This document shows, piece by piece, positions 22,069-32,164 of a DNA stretch of 64,000 nt (the stretch's first letter is position 1; each line of letters opens with the position of its first letter). The position numbers and the translations under genes are program-made. The stretch spans positions 1,550,001 through 1,614,000 of the forward strand of contig NZ_CP128355.1 of NCBI RefSeq assembly GCF_038789205.1. The letters run 5' to 3'. The notes under the pieces were generated by a model. The model had not been told where the DNA came from and did not search any database. It saw only the letters and a list, made by a program, of their open reading frames with translations. Source of the DNA: Staphylococcus hsinchuensis. GTDB lineage: Bacteria; Bacillota; Bacilli; Staphylococcales; Staphylococcaceae.

Positions 22069-23742
22069 ATGAGTTTATCAACTTTAAAAAGAGAACAAAT
22101 CAAGCATGATTTAAAAAACGAAACTTATGATGTTGTCATTATTGGTGGCGGAATTACTGGTGCTGGTATTGCTTTAGATGCTAGCCAAAGAGGTATGAAA
22201 GTAGCTTTAGTAGAAATGCAAGACTTTGCACAAGGAACAAGCTCTCGTTCAACTAAATTAGTACACGGTGGTTTACGTTACTTAAAACAATTCCAAGTTG
22301 GTGTTGTAGCTGAAACAGGTCGTGAACGTGCGATTGTATACGAAAATGGTCCACACGTAACTACACCAGAACGTATGCTTTTACCTATGCATAAAGGTGG
22401 AACATTCGGTAAATTCTCAACATCACTTGGCCTTGCAATGTATGATAGACTTGCTGGTGTAAAAAAATCTGAACGTAAGAAAATGTTAAACTCAAAACAA
22501 ACTTTAGAAAAAGAACCATTAGTTAAAAAAGATGGTCTTAAAGGTGGCGGTTCTTACGTTGAATATCGTACAGATGACGCACGTTTAACAATCGAAGTTA
22601 TGAAACGTGCTGAAGAAAAAGGCGCGACAATTCTTAATCATACTAAATCAGTACATTTCACTTATGATACAAATGAAAAAGTTAATGGTATTCATGTAGA
22701 AGACCAAATCAATGGTGAAACTTATCCAATTAAATCTAAAAAAGTAATTAATGCAAGTGGTCCATGGGTAGATGAAGTACGTAGCGGAGACTATGCTCGT
22801 AACAATAAACAATTACGTTTAACTAAAGGTGTTCACATTGTTATCGATCAATCTAAATTCCCATTAGGTCAAGCAGTTTACTTTGATACTGAAAAAGATG
22901 GCCGTATGATCTTTGCGATTCCACGTGAAGGTAAAGCATATGTTGGTACAACAGACACATTCTATGATAATGACAAAACATCACCACTACCAACACAAGA
23001 AGACAGAGATTATTTAATTGATGCTATCAATTACATGTTCCCAGAAGTTGAAGCTACTGATGATGACATTGAATCATCATGGGCTGGTGTAAGACCGTTA
23101 ATTTTAGAAGAAGGTAAAGACCCTTCTGAAATTTCAAGAAAAGACGAAGTTTGGGAAGGTAAATCAGGTCTTCTTACAATCGCTGGCGGTAAATTAACTG
23201 GCTATCGTCACATGGCTTTAGAAATCGTTGACTTACTTTCTAAACGCTTAAAATCAGAATATGGATTAAAATTCAAAAAATGTGAAACTAAAAACTTACC
23301 AATTTCAGGCGGAGATGTTGGCGGCAGTAAAAACTTTGAACATTTTGTAGAAGAAAAAGTAAAAGATGCTCAAGCTTATCAAATCGATGAAGATATTGCT
23401 CGTCATTTCGCTTCAAAATACGGTTCAAATGCTGAAGATTTATTCAAGATCGCACAAACGGCACAATATCAAGAGTCAGGTATTCCATTAGATATTTATA
23501 CAGAACTTGTTTATTCAATTCAAAATGAAATGGTTTATCGTCCAACTGACTTCTTTATCCGTCGTACAGGTAAATTATACTTCAAAATCGATGACGTATT
23601 AGAATATAAAGATAGAGTAATCGATATTATGACTGAATTATTAGGTTACTCAAACATCGAGAAAGTTCAATACACTAAAGAATTACAAGTAGCTATTGAT
23701 GAAGCTCAATCAGGTAACAACCAACCAGCTGTTAAAGAATAA
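22069..23742 (+). CDS. glpD: Aerobic glycerol-3-phosphate dehydrogenase
   Basis: FAD enzyme at the inner face of the membrane that oxidises glycerol 3-phosphate to dihydroxyacetone phosphate and feeds electrons to the respiratory quinone. The 557-residue protein has the dinucleotide motif [17 protein letters not shown] (residues about 23-39), [26 protein letters not shown] and the C-terminal GlpD domain. ATG 22069 follows AGGAGGCG. Its leader and promoter make it a separate unit of the glycerol regulon, and a hairpin terminator follows. Confidence 0.97.
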   Translation: MSLSTLKREQIKHDLKNETYDVVIIGGGITGAGIALDASQRGMKVALVEMQDFAQGTSSRSTKLVHGGLRYLKQFQVGVVAETGRERAIVYENGPHVTTPERMLLPMHKGGTFGKFSTSLGLAMYDRLAGVKKSERKKMLNSKQTLEKEPLVKKDGLKGGGSYVEYRTDDARLTIEVMKRAEEKGATILNHTKSVHFTYDTNEKVNGIHVEDQINGETYPIKSKKVINASGPWVDEVRSGDYARNNKQLRLTKGVHIVIDQSKFPLGQAVYFDTEKDGRMIFAIPREGKAYVGTTDTFYDNDKTSPLPTQEDRDYLIDAINYMFPEVEATDDDIESSWAGVRPLILEEGKDPSEISRKDEVWEGKSGLLTIAGGKLTGYRHMALEIVDLLSKRLKSEYGLKFKKCETKNLPISGGDVGGSKNFEHFVEEKVKDAQAYQIDEDIARHFASKYGSNAEDLFKIAQTAQYQESGIPLDIYTELVYSIQNEMVYRPTDFFIRRTGKLYFKIDDVLEYKDRVIDIMTELLGYSNIEKVQYTKELQVAIDEAQSGNNQPAVKE

Positions 23743-23794
23743 TAAAGCTTCTGTACCTAATAATGAATGGTAGTTTGAAATATTGCATATGGTT

Positions 23795-23829
23795 AGCCAA
23801 TCAGAGTTTTTACTCTGATTGGCTTTTTT
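23795..23829 (+). terminator. glpD terminator
   Basis: AGCCAATCAGAGT / ACTCTGATTGGCT hairpin followed by TTTTT. Confidence 0.95.
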
Positions 23830-23961
23830 GAGTGTTAAGATAACGAATTAGAAAATTTTAAATCAATTAACTTGTTGCTAACTATTTGATAACATAGTAT
23901 CTTAAAGGTATATTGAACATACAATACATATGAATTGACATTTGTTTTTGGGGGCAAAGAA

Positions 23962-24891
23962 ATGAATGAGAATGAATTTTTTATCACAGTTTCAGATGGG
24001 ACCATGTTAGAAGTTAAACGAGACAAAGCAAAGCATGACACAATTGGTGTTGTGCATTTTCTGCATGGAATGTCTGAACATATGGGTAGATACGATAAAT
24101 TAATAAAATCATTGAATCAGCAAGGCTACGATGTTATTAGGCATAATCATAGAGGTCATGGTAAACACCTCGATGAAAAGCAAAAAGGACATATTCAAAA
24201 TTTAGAGTTAGCTGCTGACGATACATATGAAATCGCACAAACGATTTGCACACGTTATAATGATATACCTTATATTGTGATAGGTCATTCAATGGGTTCC
24301 ATGGTTGCACGAGTTTTTGCCTATAGATATCCTCATGCTGCACAGGGATTAATCCTCATCGGTACAATGCAACATTCCAAGTTAAAGAGTATTCCGGCTA
24401 TGATTGCATTAAAGTTAATTACAATTTTCTGCGGCAAAAATCGTCGCATGAAATGGTTAAATAATTCTATGTATAAATCGTTTAATAAAAATATTAAAAA
24501 CGTTCATTCAGATAATGATTGGCTTTCAAGTGACAGAAATGAAGTAAAACGTTATGAAAAGGATCCTAACTCAGGATTTCTTGTTTCCAACCAATTAATA
24601 TACCAAGTTGTTAAACAACAAATTACTACAAGCAAAACTAAAGTAATGAAAAAGTTGAATCCAAATTTACCTATTTTACTTATATCAGGGAAAGAAGATC
24701 CATTAGGTGAATATGGCAATGGCATCCGTCGATTAGGCAAGATTTATAAACAAGCTGGTATTCAACATATTACCGTTCAATTGTATAAAAATAAGAGACA
24801 TGAGATATTGTTGGAAAATGATTGTGAAACAACTTGGCAACATATGTATGAATGGATAGAGAAACAAATTTTAAAAGATAGAGAGAGTTGA
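23962..24891 (+). CDS. Alpha/beta hydrolase, lysophospholipase/monoglyceride-lipase-like
   Basis: 309-residue serine hydrolase of the Hydrolase_4/lysophospholipase group. Visible elements are LHGMSEH (oxyanion region, residues about 34-40), HNHRGHGKH, the nucleophile elbow GHSMGS with Ser about 110, LLISGKEDPLGEYG carrying the acid residue, and KNKRHEIL carrying the catalytic His. No signal peptide, so cytosolic. Start ATG 23962 follows GGGGGCAAAG. Its end overlaps the region just before miaA (stop 24891, miaA ATG 24897), so they are co-transcribed. Position after the glycerol genes suggests glycerolipid breakdown; the substrate is inferred. Confidence 0.85.
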   Translation: MNENEFFITVSDGTMLEVKRDKAKHDTIGVVHFLHGMSEHMGRYDKLIKSLNQQGYDVIRHNHRGHGKHLDEKQKGHIQNLELAADDTYEIAQTICTRYNDIPYIVIGHSMGSMVARVFAYRYPHAAQGLILIGTMQHSKLKSIPAMIALKLITIFCGKNRRMKWLNNSMYKSFNKNIKNVHSDNDWLSSDRNEVKRYEKDPNSGFLVSNQLIYQVVKQQITTSKTKVMKKLNPNLPILLISGKEDPLGEYGNGIRRLGKIYKQAGIQHITVQLYKNKRHEILLENDCETTWQHMYEWIEKQILKDRES

Positions 24892-24896
24892 CTTAT

Positions 24897-25841
24897 ATGA
24901 GAGACGGTAAACCTTTTATCATAGTTGTCGTAGGCCCGACAGCTGTGGGGAAGTCCGACTTCAGTATCGAACTTGCAAAACGTTTCAATGGTGAAATTAT
25001 TAGTGGCGATTCGATGCAAGTATACAAACAGATGGACATAGGTACTGCCAAAGTTTCTAAGGAAGAAATGAATACTGTACCACATCATATGATTGATATT
25101 TTAGAACCAGACGATAACTTTTCAGCTTATGCATTTAAAGAACGAGCACAACGACTCATATCTGAAATTACTGAGCGAGGTCGTACACCCATCATTGCAG
25201 GTGGGACTGGCTTGTATATTCAATCATTAATTTATGATTACGACTTCGATGATGAAACGATTTCTGATGAAGAGAACGAACGTGTTGAAGCGAAATTAAA
25301 GCAACTAGAACAATTGTCTAATGATGAACTTCATGCATATTTGGCAACATTTGATAAAGATTCGGCACGCGATATTCACCCTAATAATAGAAAAAGAGTA
25401 GTAAGAGCCATACAATATTATTTAAAAACAAAAAAACTTTTAAGTTCTCGCAAGAAAATGCAACATGGCGACCTAATTTATGATACATTATTACTAGGGA
25501 TAGAAATGTCGCGTAATACTTTATATCAAAACATAAATGAACGCGTTGATATAATGTTGGAACGCGGATTATTAAATGAAGTTGAACAGCTCGTTAACCA
25601 AGGATACGAATCGTGTCAAAGTATGCAAGCGATTGGCTATAAAGAAATGGTGCCCGTAGTGAAAGGCGAGATGGATTTAGAGGATGCAGCAGTTATTTTA
25701 AAGCAGCATTCAAGAAATTATGCAAAGCGCCAAATGACATGGTTTAAAAATAAACTAGATGTTGTATGGTTAGATAAAGAGCAGCGTTCACTATCATTAA
25801 TGTTAGAAGAAGTTTCCGCCCTAATAAAGACAAAGGAGTAA
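24897..25841 (+). CDS. miaA: tRNA dimethylallyltransferase
   Basis: Transfers dimethylallyl to A37 of tRNAs reading UNN codons, giving the i6A that MiaB later thiolates. 314 residues with the P-loop VVGPTAVGKSDFS (residues about 11-23), ISGDSMQVYK, GGTGLYIQSL, HPNNRKRVVRAI and YAKRQMTWFKN. I choose ATG 24897; a TTG at 24888 is in frame but overlaps the upstream stop. hfq follows after 8 bases, a conserved miaA-hfq pair. Confidence 0.96.
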   Translation: MRDGKPFIIVVVGPTAVGKSDFSIELAKRFNGEIISGDSMQVYKQMDIGTAKVSKEEMNTVPHHMIDILEPDDNFSAYAFKERAQRLISEITERGRTPIIAGGTGLYIQSLIYDYDFDDETISDEENERVEAKLKQLEQLSNDELHAYLATFDKDSARDIHPNNRKRVVRAIQYYLKTKKLLSSRKKMQHGDLIYDTLLLGIEMSRNTLYQNINERVDIMLERGLLNEVEQLVNQGYESCQSMQAIGYKEMVPVVKGEMDLEDAAVILKQHSRNYAKRQMTWFKNKLDVVWLDKEQRSLSLMLEEVSALIKTKE

Positions 25842-25849
25842 CACAAAGA

Positions 25850-26062
25850 ATGATTAAACATGAAAGCATCCAAGACAAATTCCTAGGCCAATTTAGGGAT
25901 GAAAAAACGAAAGTCGTCGTTTTTTTAATCAATGGCTTCCAAATGAAAGGAATCATTGAGGATTATGACAAGTACTTAGTTTGCTTACAATCACAAGGAA
26001 AACAACATCTGATTTATAAGCATGCTATTAGTACATTTACCATTGATGATGCTGAAGAATAA
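25850..26062 (+). CDS. hfq: RNA chaperone Hfq
   Basis: 70-residue Sm-like protein. The Sm1 and Sm2 motifs are visible: VVVFLINGFQMKGIIEDYDKYLV and the Hfq hallmark YKHAIST (HAI in place of the usual KHAIS). It lacks a long C-terminal tail, as is normal for Gram-positive Hfq. It follows miaA by 8 bases with site AAAGGAG. The role in small-RNA regulation is weak or disputed in staphylococci. Confidence 0.96.
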   Translation: MIKHESIQDKFLGQFRDEKTKVVVFLINGFQMKGIIEDYDKYLVCLQSQGKQHLIYKHAISTFTIDDAEE

Positions 26063-26086
26063 TTAATTATTAAAAACAAAACGATG

Positions 26087-26178
26087 GAATGGGACTGAAA
26101 TCGATTTTTTTAACTGACATTTCGTAGTCCCACTTAATGAAAAAGAGTCTGAGACAATAATTTATTGTCTCAGACTCT
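26087..26178 (-). repeat. Dispersed two-hairpin intergenic repeat, copy D (short, reverse)
   Basis: ATGGGACTGAAAT ... ATTTCGTAGTCCCAC, then AGAGTCTGAGACAATAA / TTATTGTCTCAGACTCT. The second hairpin is a perfect stem and lies between the convergent hfq and peroxidase genes, where it could end transcription from either side. Confidence 0.87.
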
Positions 26179-26217
26179 CATTATTTTTAATATAAAATTT
26201 TGTCTCAAAATTTACGA

Positions 26218-26691
26218 TTAAAGTACGTCTTCAATTTCAGCCTTAATTTGTTCAGGTTTCTTTTGTGGTGCGAAACGATTAACAACGTTACCTTCTCTAT
26301 CTATCAAGAACTTTGTGAAATTCCATTTAATCTTTTCATTTAAAAAGCCATTTTGTGCTTCAGTTAAAAATTTAAATAAAGGATGTTGATGCTCGCCTTT
26401 AACATCAATCTTCTCATGCATAGGGAAGGTAACACCGTAGTTGATTTTACAATTATGTGTGGCCTCTTCACCAGTACCTGGTTCTTGACCGCCAAATTGG
26501 TTACATGGGAATCCTAAAACAACAAACGATTGGTCTTTATATTCATTGTACAGTTGTTGCAAACCTTCAAATTGAGGCGTGAAACCACATTCACTCGCAG
26601 TGTTAACGATTAACATTACTTGTCCTTTGTAATCCTCTAATTGATACGTATCTCCATTTGTTTTTTGAACTTCAATATCATAAATATTCAT
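26218..26691 (-). CDS. Glutathione peroxidase-like thiol peroxidase
   Basis: 157-residue GPx-fold peroxidase that reduces hydroperoxides, in bacteria normally with thioredoxin or bacillithiol rather than glutathione. The catalytic cysteine is in [11 protein letters not shown] (about residue 36), with the conserved [13 protein letters not shown] and WNFTKFLID segments supplying the Gln and Trp of the active site. Of the nested starts (GTG 26700, ATG 26697, ATG 26691), ATG 26691 has the best distance from AAGAGGTG. The protein starts MNIYDIEV. It is convergent with hfq. The S. aureus homologue is often labelled bsaA or gpxA. Confidence 0.93.
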   Translation of the reverse strand: MNIYDIEVQKTNGDTYQLEDYKGQVMLIVNTASECGFTPQFEGLQQLYNEYKDQSFVVLGFPCNQFGGQEPGTGEEATHNCKINYGVTFPMHEKIDVKGEHQHPLFKFLTEAQNGFLNEKIKWNFTKFLIDREGNVVNRFAPQKKPEQIKAEIEDVL

Positions 26692-26794
26692 TTCCATCAC
26701 CTCTTAAATTAAATTTAACACAATTGAAGCCTATAGTCTTGAAGTACACACTATGATAGAATGGCTAAGAAAACTATGAAACGAGGTGCATATG

Positions 26795-28030
26795 ATGACC
26801 CAACAAAAATTACATTCTACAGATAAACAATACGAAACAGCCATACTCGTTGGCGTACATGTGCAATCAGAAGATGAAAATCGCTTTGATTCGACAATGG
26901 TAGAACTTGAATCACTTTCAAAGACTTGCCAACTAAACGTGCAAACACAATTTTCACAAAATCGACATCAAGTCGATCATAAATATTATGTAGGTAAAGG
27001 TAAATTAGAAGAAATACAAGCCTATATTCAACATCATGATGTTGACGTAGTAGTCACTAATGATGAATTAACGACAGCACAATCGAAAACTTTAAACGGT
27101 AATTTAAATGTAAAAATTATTGATCGTACACAGTTAATATTAGAAATATTTGCCTTAAGAGCGAGAAGTAAAGAAGGTAAATTACAAGTTGAATTAGCAC
27201 AATTAGAATATCTTATGCCAAGACTTCAAGGACATGGTCGTAGTTTATCTCGCTTAGGCGGCGGTATTGGAACACGTGGTCCTGGGGAAACGAAACTTGA
27301 AATGGACAGACGTCATATTAGAACACGAATGAACGAAATTAAACATCAGCTTCAAACAGTCATAGATCATCGTGAACGTTATAGAGAACACAGAGAAAAA
27401 AACAATGTTTATCAGATAGCGTTAGTTGGTTATACAAACGCAGGTAAATCTTCTTGGTTTAACGTATTGGCAAACGAATCAACATATGAAAAGAATTTAC
27501 TATTTGCTACACTTGATCCTAAGACGCGTCAAATACAAATTAATGAAGGCTTCAATCTAATTTTATCGGATACGGTTGGATTCATTCAGAAGTTGCCAAC
27601 AACATTAATTGCCGCGTTTAAATCTACATTGGAAGAAGCGAAAGATGCTGATCTTTTGCTACATGTCGTGGATCGCAGTCATCCAGAATACCGTATTCAA
27701 TATGAAACGGTAAATGAAATTATTAAAGATCTAGATATGGGAGATATACCACAAGCGGTGATATACAATAAAAAGGATTTATGTACAGAGGTAGAGCCTC
27801 CAGCTTCTCCTTCATCTATTTTTGTTTCTACTACAAATCAAGAAGATATTCAAAAAGTGAAAGACTTTTTATTCGAGCAAATTAAACAAACGCTCACATA
27901 CTATGAAGAACATGTAGCAAGTGCTGATGCCGAAAGATTGTATTATTTAAAGCAACATACTTTAGTGAGTGAGTTAAACTTTGATGAAGATAATGAACAA
28001 TTTATTATTAAAGGCTATAAAAATGATTAA
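26795..28030 (+). CDS. hflX: GTPase HflX
   Basis: 411-residue translational GTPase family member that binds 50S subunits and rescues or splits stalled ribosomes under stress. The HflX N-terminal domain (VGKGKLEEIQAY, VVVTNDELTTAQ) precedes the glycine-rich GHGRSLSRLGGGIGTRGPGE linker and the G domain: G1 GYTNAGKSS, G2/G3 SDTVGFIQKLP, G4 YNKKDL. The start is among GTG 26786, ATG 26792 and ATG 26795; I take 26795 from spacing to GAGGTG. The downstream PLP gene begins 15 bases later, as in the conserved hflX-ynbB order of Bacillus. Confidence 0.95.
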   Translation: MTQQKLHSTDKQYETAILVGVHVQSEDENRFDSTMVELESLSKTCQLNVQTQFSQNRHQVDHKYYVGKGKLEEIQAYIQHHDVDVVVTNDELTTAQSKTLNGNLNVKIIDRTQLILEIFALRARSKEGKLQVELAQLEYLMPRLQGHGRSLSRLGGGIGTRGPGETKLEMDRRHIRTRMNEIKHQLQTVIDHRERYREHREKNNVYQIALVGYTNAGKSSWFNVLANESTYEKNLLFATLDPKTRQIQINEGFNLILSDTVGFIQKLPTTLIAAFKSTLEEAKDADLLLHVVDRSHPEYRIQYETVNEIIKDLDMGDIPQAVIYNKKDLCTEVEPPASPSSIFVSTTNQEDIQKVKDFLFEQIKQTLTYYEEHVASADAERLYYLKQHTLVSELNFDEDNEQFIIKGYKND

Positions 28031-28045
28031 AGGAAGTTATACATC

Positions 28046-29284
28046 ATGACTGAAATAAAGAAGTTAATAAATGAAGTTGAAACAACATTAGCACCGTATT
28101 TTAAAGAGATAGAAACAATCGCATATGAAAATCAAGAAAAGGTCTTAGATGCATTCCATGCAGTGAAAGCAACAGAAAGTGACTTACAAGGTACAACAGG
28201 TTATGGTTATGATGACCTCGGCCGTGATCATTTAGAAGAAATATATGCTCGTACTTTTAAAGCTGAAGATGCGATTGTAAGACCTCAGATTATTTCAGGC
28301 ACGCATGCGATTACTATTGCTTTGCAAAGCACTTTGAAATATGGTGATGAATTATTATATATCACTGGTGATCCATATGATACTTTATTAGAAGTCATCG
28401 GTATAAATGGTAATGGTATTGAAAGTTTGCAGGAACACGGTGTGAGCTATAATAAAGTTGACTTAAACAAGGGTACCATTGATGTTGACCGTGTATTACG
28501 ATCGATAAATGACAAAACTAAAATGATTGCCATACAACGATCAAAGGGCTATGATCAACGCCCATCAATAGGGTTAAATGAAATTGAAGCGGCAATAGAA
28601 AAAATCAAGACACATTACCCTAATATTATTATCTTTGTAGATAATTGTTATGGAGAATTTGTAGAACGTCGTGAACCGATTGAATGTGGAGCTGACTTAA
28701 TTGCTGGTTCACTTATTAAAAATCCAGGTGGCGGGTTAGCTAAAATTGGGGGTTATATTGCCGGTAAAGCATCATTAATCGAACGTTGTGGCTATCGCCT
28801 CACAGCACCAGGTATAGGTAAAGAAGCAGGTGCTTCATTGAATTCATTACAAGAAATGTATCAAGGATTTTTCTTAGCGCCACACGTTGTAAGCCAAAGT
28901 TTGAAAGGTGCACTATTCACAAGTTTATTATTAGAGAAAATGAACATGCGAACAAACCCTAAATATGACGCACCGAGAACCGATTTAATTCAAACGGTTG
29001 AATTTGATACAAAAGAACAAATGATTCAATTTTGCCAAAGCATACAACATGCTTCACCAATTAATGCACACTTTAGCCCTGAACCTGCCTATATGCCAGG
29101 ATATGAAGATGATGTCATTATGGCTGCAGGTACTTTTGTGCAAGGGTCCTCTATTGAACTTTCGGCAGACGGACCTATTCGACCACCATATGAAGCCTAC
29201 GTACAAGGTGGTTTAACATATGAACACGTTAAACTTGCAGTATCTAGAGCAGCAGAAAGACTTCAAAAAGAGCAATTAATTTAA
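28046..29284 (+). CDS. Methionine gamma-lyase family PLP enzyme (aluminium-resistance homologue, YnbB-like)
   Basis: 412-residue PLP-dependent protein of the Met_gamma_lyase family often annotated aluminium resistance protein. Conserved blocks are GYGYDDLGRDHLEEIYA, RPQIISGTHAI, FVDNCYGEFVE (Asp contacting the cofactor) and AGSLIKNPGGGLAKIGGYIAG, where Lys of SLIKN is the likely Schiff-base residue. The true reaction is not established for this group. Translation follows hflX by 15 bases (AAAGGAAG). A long hairpin terminator follows. Confidence 0.85.
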   Translation: MTEIKKLINEVETTLAPYFKEIETIAYENQEKVLDAFHAVKATESDLQGTTGYGYDDLGRDHLEEIYARTFKAEDAIVRPQIISGTHAITIALQSTLKYGDELLYITGDPYDTLLEVIGINGNGIESLQEHGVSYNKVDLNKGTIDVDRVLRSINDKTKMIAIQRSKGYDQRPSIGLNEIEAAIEKIKTHYPNIIIFVDNCYGEFVERREPIECGADLIAGSLIKNPGGGLAKIGGYIAGKASLIERCGYRLTAPGIGKEAGASLNSLQEMYQGFFLAPHVVSQSLKGALFTSLLLEKMNMRTNPKYDAPRTDLIQTVEFDTKEQMIQFCQSIQHASPINAHFSPEPAYMPGYEDDVIMAAGTFVQGSSIELSADGPIRPPYEAYVQGGLTYEHVKLAVSRAAERLQKEQLI

Positions 29285-29308
29285 TAACGTATTATAATGT
29301 CAGATGTA

Positions 29309-29368
29309 AAATCCATATTTTCACGAAAAATTTACGTTAATTATTCGTGAATGAATATGGATTTTTTT
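29309..29368 (+). terminator. Terminator before glnR
   Basis: AAATCCATATT / AATATGGATTT stem with inner TTCACGAA / TTCGTGAA pairing and a T run. Confidence 0.88.
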
Positions 29369-29455
29369 AATTTTTTAACATAACTTTCGGTTGTTTTTTT
29401 ATCTGAAATAAAAATTAGCTTTTGAATCACAGTTATATCAACGTTTTGGCAATGA

Positions 29456-29472
29456 TGTTAGAAAACCTGACA
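29456..29472 (+). promoter_or_regulatory. GlnR/TnrA operator upstream of glnRA
   Basis: TGTTAGAAAACCTGACA matches TGTNAN7TNACA at every defined position. It lies 5 bases upstream of the glnR -35 hexamer. Confidence 0.85.
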
Positions 29473-29477
29473 TATTT

Positions 29478-29506
29478 TTGAAATTGCATGTTGAATGTGC
29501 TAAATT
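29478..29506 (+). promoter_or_regulatory. glnRA promoter
   Basis: TTGAAA and TAAATT separated by 17 bases, 31 bases before the glnR start codon. Confidence 0.65.
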
Positions 29507-29537
29507 AAATACAAGTTCAAAAGTAGAGGTGATAGGA

Positions 29538-29909
29538 ATGCAGTCCAATGATACATTAAGACGAAATATGCCTGTCTTCTCTATGAGTGTTGTCACAAAG
29601 TTAAGCGAATTATCTGCGAGACAAATTCGTTACTATGAAACACATGAACTAATTAAACCTCAACGTTCAGAAGGGAATAAACGACTTTTTTCATTAAATG
29701 ATTTGGAACGCCTTTTAGAAATAAAAAGCCTCATTGAAAAAGGCTTTAATATGAGAGGCATAAAACAAATCATACATAATGAACAAGAACATCTCTCTGA
29801 CGATGAACAACTAACACGGAAAAAAATGATAGTAGAAGCTACACAGAAACCGCAACGAGAAGCGATTCCGATAAATCGTGGTGATTTATCACGTTTTATC
29901 AAAAAATAG
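29538..29909 (+). CDS. glnR: Glutamine synthetase repressor GlnR
   Basis: 123-residue MerR-family regulator that represses glnRA when nitrogen is plentiful, on contact with feedback-inhibited glutamine synthetase. The HTH runs through [21 protein letters not shown] (given as [14 protein letters not shown] core, residues about 22-42), with a dimerisation helix after it and the short C-terminal tail ([10 protein letters not shown]) that in GlnR senses glutamine synthetase. I choose ATG 29538 just after AGAGGTGATAGG; the upstream in-frame sequence overlaps the promoter. glnA follows after 17 bases. Confidence 0.95.
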   Translation: MQSNDTLRRNMPVFSMSVVTKLSELSARQIRYYETHELIKPQRSEGNKRLFSLNDLERLLEIKSLIEKGFNMRGIKQIIHNEQEHLSDDEQLTRKKMIVEATQKPQREAIPINRGDLSRFIKK

Positions 29910-29926
29910 ACTGGAGGACATAGATT

Positions 29927-31267
29927 ATGCCAGAACGTACTTTTAGTAAAGAAGATATTCAAAAGTTTGCTAAGGAAGAAAACGTAAGATACTTACGTCT
30001 ACAATTTACAGATATTTTAGGTATCATTAAAAATGTAGAGGTTCCAGTAAGTCAATTAGATAAAGTATTAAACAACGAAATGATGTTCGACGGATCTTCA
30101 ATTGAAGGTTTCGTTCGTATCGAAGAATCAGATATGTATTTATACCCAGATTTAGATACATGGGTAATCTTCCCATGGACAGCTGGACAAGGTAAAGTTG
30201 CGCGTTTAATCTGTGATGTTTATAAAACTGACGGTACACCATTCGAAGGTGACCCTCGTGCTAATTTAAAACGTGTTTTAGATGAAATGCAAGAATTAGG
30301 TTACACAGATATCAATCTTGGACCTGAGCCAGAATTCTTCTTATTCAAATTAGATGAAAAAGGTGAACCTACTTTAGAATTAAACGATGACGGTGGATAC
30401 TTCGACCTTGCACCTACAGACTTAGGTGAAAATTGTCGACGTGATATCGTATTAGAATTAGAAGACATGGGCTTCGACATCGAAGCAAGTCACCACGAAG
30501 TAGCGCCTGGTCAGCACGAAATTGATTTCAAATATGCTGATGCAATTACAGCTTGTGACAACATCCAAACATTCAAATTAGTTGTAAAAACAATCGCGCG
30601 TCAACATAACTTACATGCAACGTTTATGCCAAAACCATTATTCGGTGTGAACGGTAGTGGTATGCACTTCAACGTATCACTATTCAAAGGTGATGAAAAT
30701 GCATTCTACGATCCAAATGGCGACATGCAAATGACAGACGATGCATTCCACTTCTTAGCTGGTATTATGAAAAATGCACGTGGATTCACTGCAGTATGTA
30801 ACCCACTTGTAAATTCATATAAACGTTTAGTACCTGGTTACGAAGCACCTTGTTACATTGCTTGGAGTGGTAAGAACCGTTCTCCATTAATTCGTGTACC
30901 ATCTTCTCGTGGGTTATCAACACGTGTTGAGGTACGTTCAGTAGACCCAGCAGCTAACCCTTACTTAGCACTTGCAGCTATCTTAAAAGCAGGTCTAGAC
31001 GGTATTAAAAATAAATTAGAAGTACCTGAACCAGTAAATCAAAACATTTATGAAATGAATCGTGAAGAACGTGAAGCGGTTGGTATCCAAGATTTACCTT
31101 CTACTTTATATACAGCAATTAAAGCTATGAAAGACAATGAATCTATTAAAGATGCATTAGGTAACCATATTTATAATCAATTCGTTAACTCAAAATCAAT
31201 CGAATGGGATTATTACAGAACTCAAGTTTCTGAATGGGAAAGAGAACAATATATTAAACAATACTAG
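29927..31267 (+). CDS. glnA: Glutamine synthetase type I
   Basis: ATP-dependent synthesis of glutamine from glutamate and ammonium, cytosolic dodecamer. 446 residues, the GSI-alpha length typical of Firmicutes. Seen motifs: [61 protein letters not shown] and RVPSSRG. No adenylylation-loop tyrosine motif (NLYDLPP) is present, consistent with feedback rather than adenylylation control. Second gene of the GlnR-controlled glnRA operon. Confidence 0.98.
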   Translation: MPERTFSKEDIQKFAKEENVRYLRLQFTDILGIIKNVEVPVSQLDKVLNNEMMFDGSSIEGFVRIEESDMYLYPDLDTWVIFPWTAGQGKVARLICDVYKTDGTPFEGDPRANLKRVLDEMQELGYTDINLGPEPEFFLFKLDEKGEPTLELNDDGGYFDLAPTDLGENCRRDIVLELEDMGFDIEASHHEVAPGQHEIDFKYADAITACDNIQTFKLVVKTIARQHNLHATFMPKPLFGVNGSGMHFNVSLFKGDENAFYDPNGDMQMTDDAFHFLAGIMKNARGFTAVCNPLVNSYKRLVPGYEAPCYIAWSGKNRSPLIRVPSSRGLSTRVEVRSVDPAANPYLALAAILKAGLDGIKNKLEVPEPVNQNIYEMNREEREAVGIQDLPSTLYTAIKAMKDNESIKDALGNHIYNQFVNSKSIEWDYYRTQVSEWEREQYIKQY

Positions 31268-31301
31268 GTGCTAAACAAGAGGGAAAATTACTGATAATAA
31301 G

Positions 31302-31344
31302 CGATTCGTGTTATTCAATTTGGATAATGCGAATCGTTTTTTTG
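31302..31344 (+). terminator. glnA terminator
   Basis: CGATTCGTGTTAT / ATAATGCGAATCG stem with two wobble-type pairs, followed by a T run. Confidence 0.88.
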
Positions 31345-31415
31345 TACCCACATATATTTTGGAGTCATTTGGGTGCAAAATGGGTACAATAACTATATAG
31401 TGAAATTAAATTAAG

Positions 31416-31488
31416 AAATGGGACAGAGATTTCGTATTCCCACTCAATGTTAAAGAGTCTGAAGCATCTATTTTTGTCTTAGACTCAT
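31416..31488 (-). repeat. Dispersed two-hairpin intergenic repeat, copy E (short, reverse, decayed)
   Basis: ATGGGACAGAGAT ... TTTCGTATTCCCAC then AGAGTCTGAAGCA ... TGTCTTAGACTC. Both modules are recognisable but shorter and with mismatches in the stems, so this looks like the oldest copy. Confidence 0.75.
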
Positions 31489-31538
31489 ATAAAAATAGTA
31501 TTTTTTATAATGAAAATTTAATAAAGGAGACGTGCCAT

Positions 31539-31736
31539 ATGCAACAAGTTAAATTAATGACAGTAAATGCTAGTGAACTTACACAATTAGAGCAAAAGAT
31601 AAATGAAATGCTCGGACAAGAAGAACTTTCAAATTATAAATTACTAGATTCTACAATTAATCAACAAAGTATCACTAAGTTTTCAGCTGAAGAACAAGAA
31701 TTTAATGCGATTCTAACATTTGTGAAAGAAGCTTAA
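31539..31736 (+). CDS. Uncharacterised 65-residue protein
   Basis: Small soluble acidic protein with a strong AAAGGAGA ribosome site 8 bases before the ATG. The layout MQQVKLMTVNASELTQLEQKIN (in part) and a hydrophobic end AILTFVKEA recall the small Cse60/DUF2758-type proteins of Bacilli, but I am not sure of that match. It stands alone between the decayed repeat copy and a strong bidirectional terminator. No function can be given. Confidence 0.75.
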   Translation: MQQVKLMTVNASELTQLEQKINEMLGQEELSNYKLLDSTINQQSITKFSAEEQEFNAILTFVKEA

Positions 31737-31758
31737 ATAAAAATAAAGAGATAAAAAG

Positions 31759-31804
31759 AGCGATGCCAGAAATCCATTATTTTTTAATGATTTCTGGCAT
31801 CGCT
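31759..31804. terminator. Strong bidirectional terminator
   Basis: AGCGATGCCAGAAATC pairs perfectly with GATTTCTGGCATCGCT; short A/T-rich loop, A run on one side and partial T run on the other. It separates two converging small genes. Confidence 0.85.
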
Positions 31805-31810
31805 GTAACT

Positions 31811-32005
31811 TTATTTATTGTTCTTTTTTTTTATAATCGATTGCACCATTACTATTATAAAACCGACGAAAATCCCTAAGAAAACTGCAACAACAGCAGA
31901 AACTAATAAAGGTAATTGAAACTGTACTTGTAATATGATTCCAATAATAATTGCAACTATAATTGCAATAGTAGAAACTAAATTTTCATTTTTCATAATT
32001 AACAC
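31811..32005 (-). CDS. Small two-span membrane protein
   Basis: About 64 residues with two hydrophobic helices (LVSTIAIIVAIIIGIILQV and LLVSAVVAVFLGIFVGFIIV) and a lysine-rich C-terminus, an inside-facing hairpin topology. TTAGGAG lies upstream; GTG 32005 is the best-spaced start, with ATG 31996 as an alternative. I do not recognise a named family. It is convergent with the 31539 gene and divergent from nuc. Confidence 0.68.
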   Translation of the reverse strand: MLIMKNENLVSTIAIIVAIIIGIILQVQFQLPLLVSAVVAVFLGIFVGFIIVMVQSIIKKKNNK

Positions 32006-32164
32006 GTTCACTCCTAACATAACTATTATATATGAAGATATTATTGAAATAAAGCGAGTCTATTTTAGACTAATCGAAAGTTGATTGGTTAAGTTATTAG
32101 TTATTGACGTATAAAAAAGATTTATTTATGATAATTTGGAATGTTTTTTTAAAGAGGAGTAAAA

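Noticed and set aside
31268..31538. Possible small RNA or gene between glnA and the 65-residue gene
   Set aside because: It holds the glnA terminator and repeat copy E; nothing else is supported.
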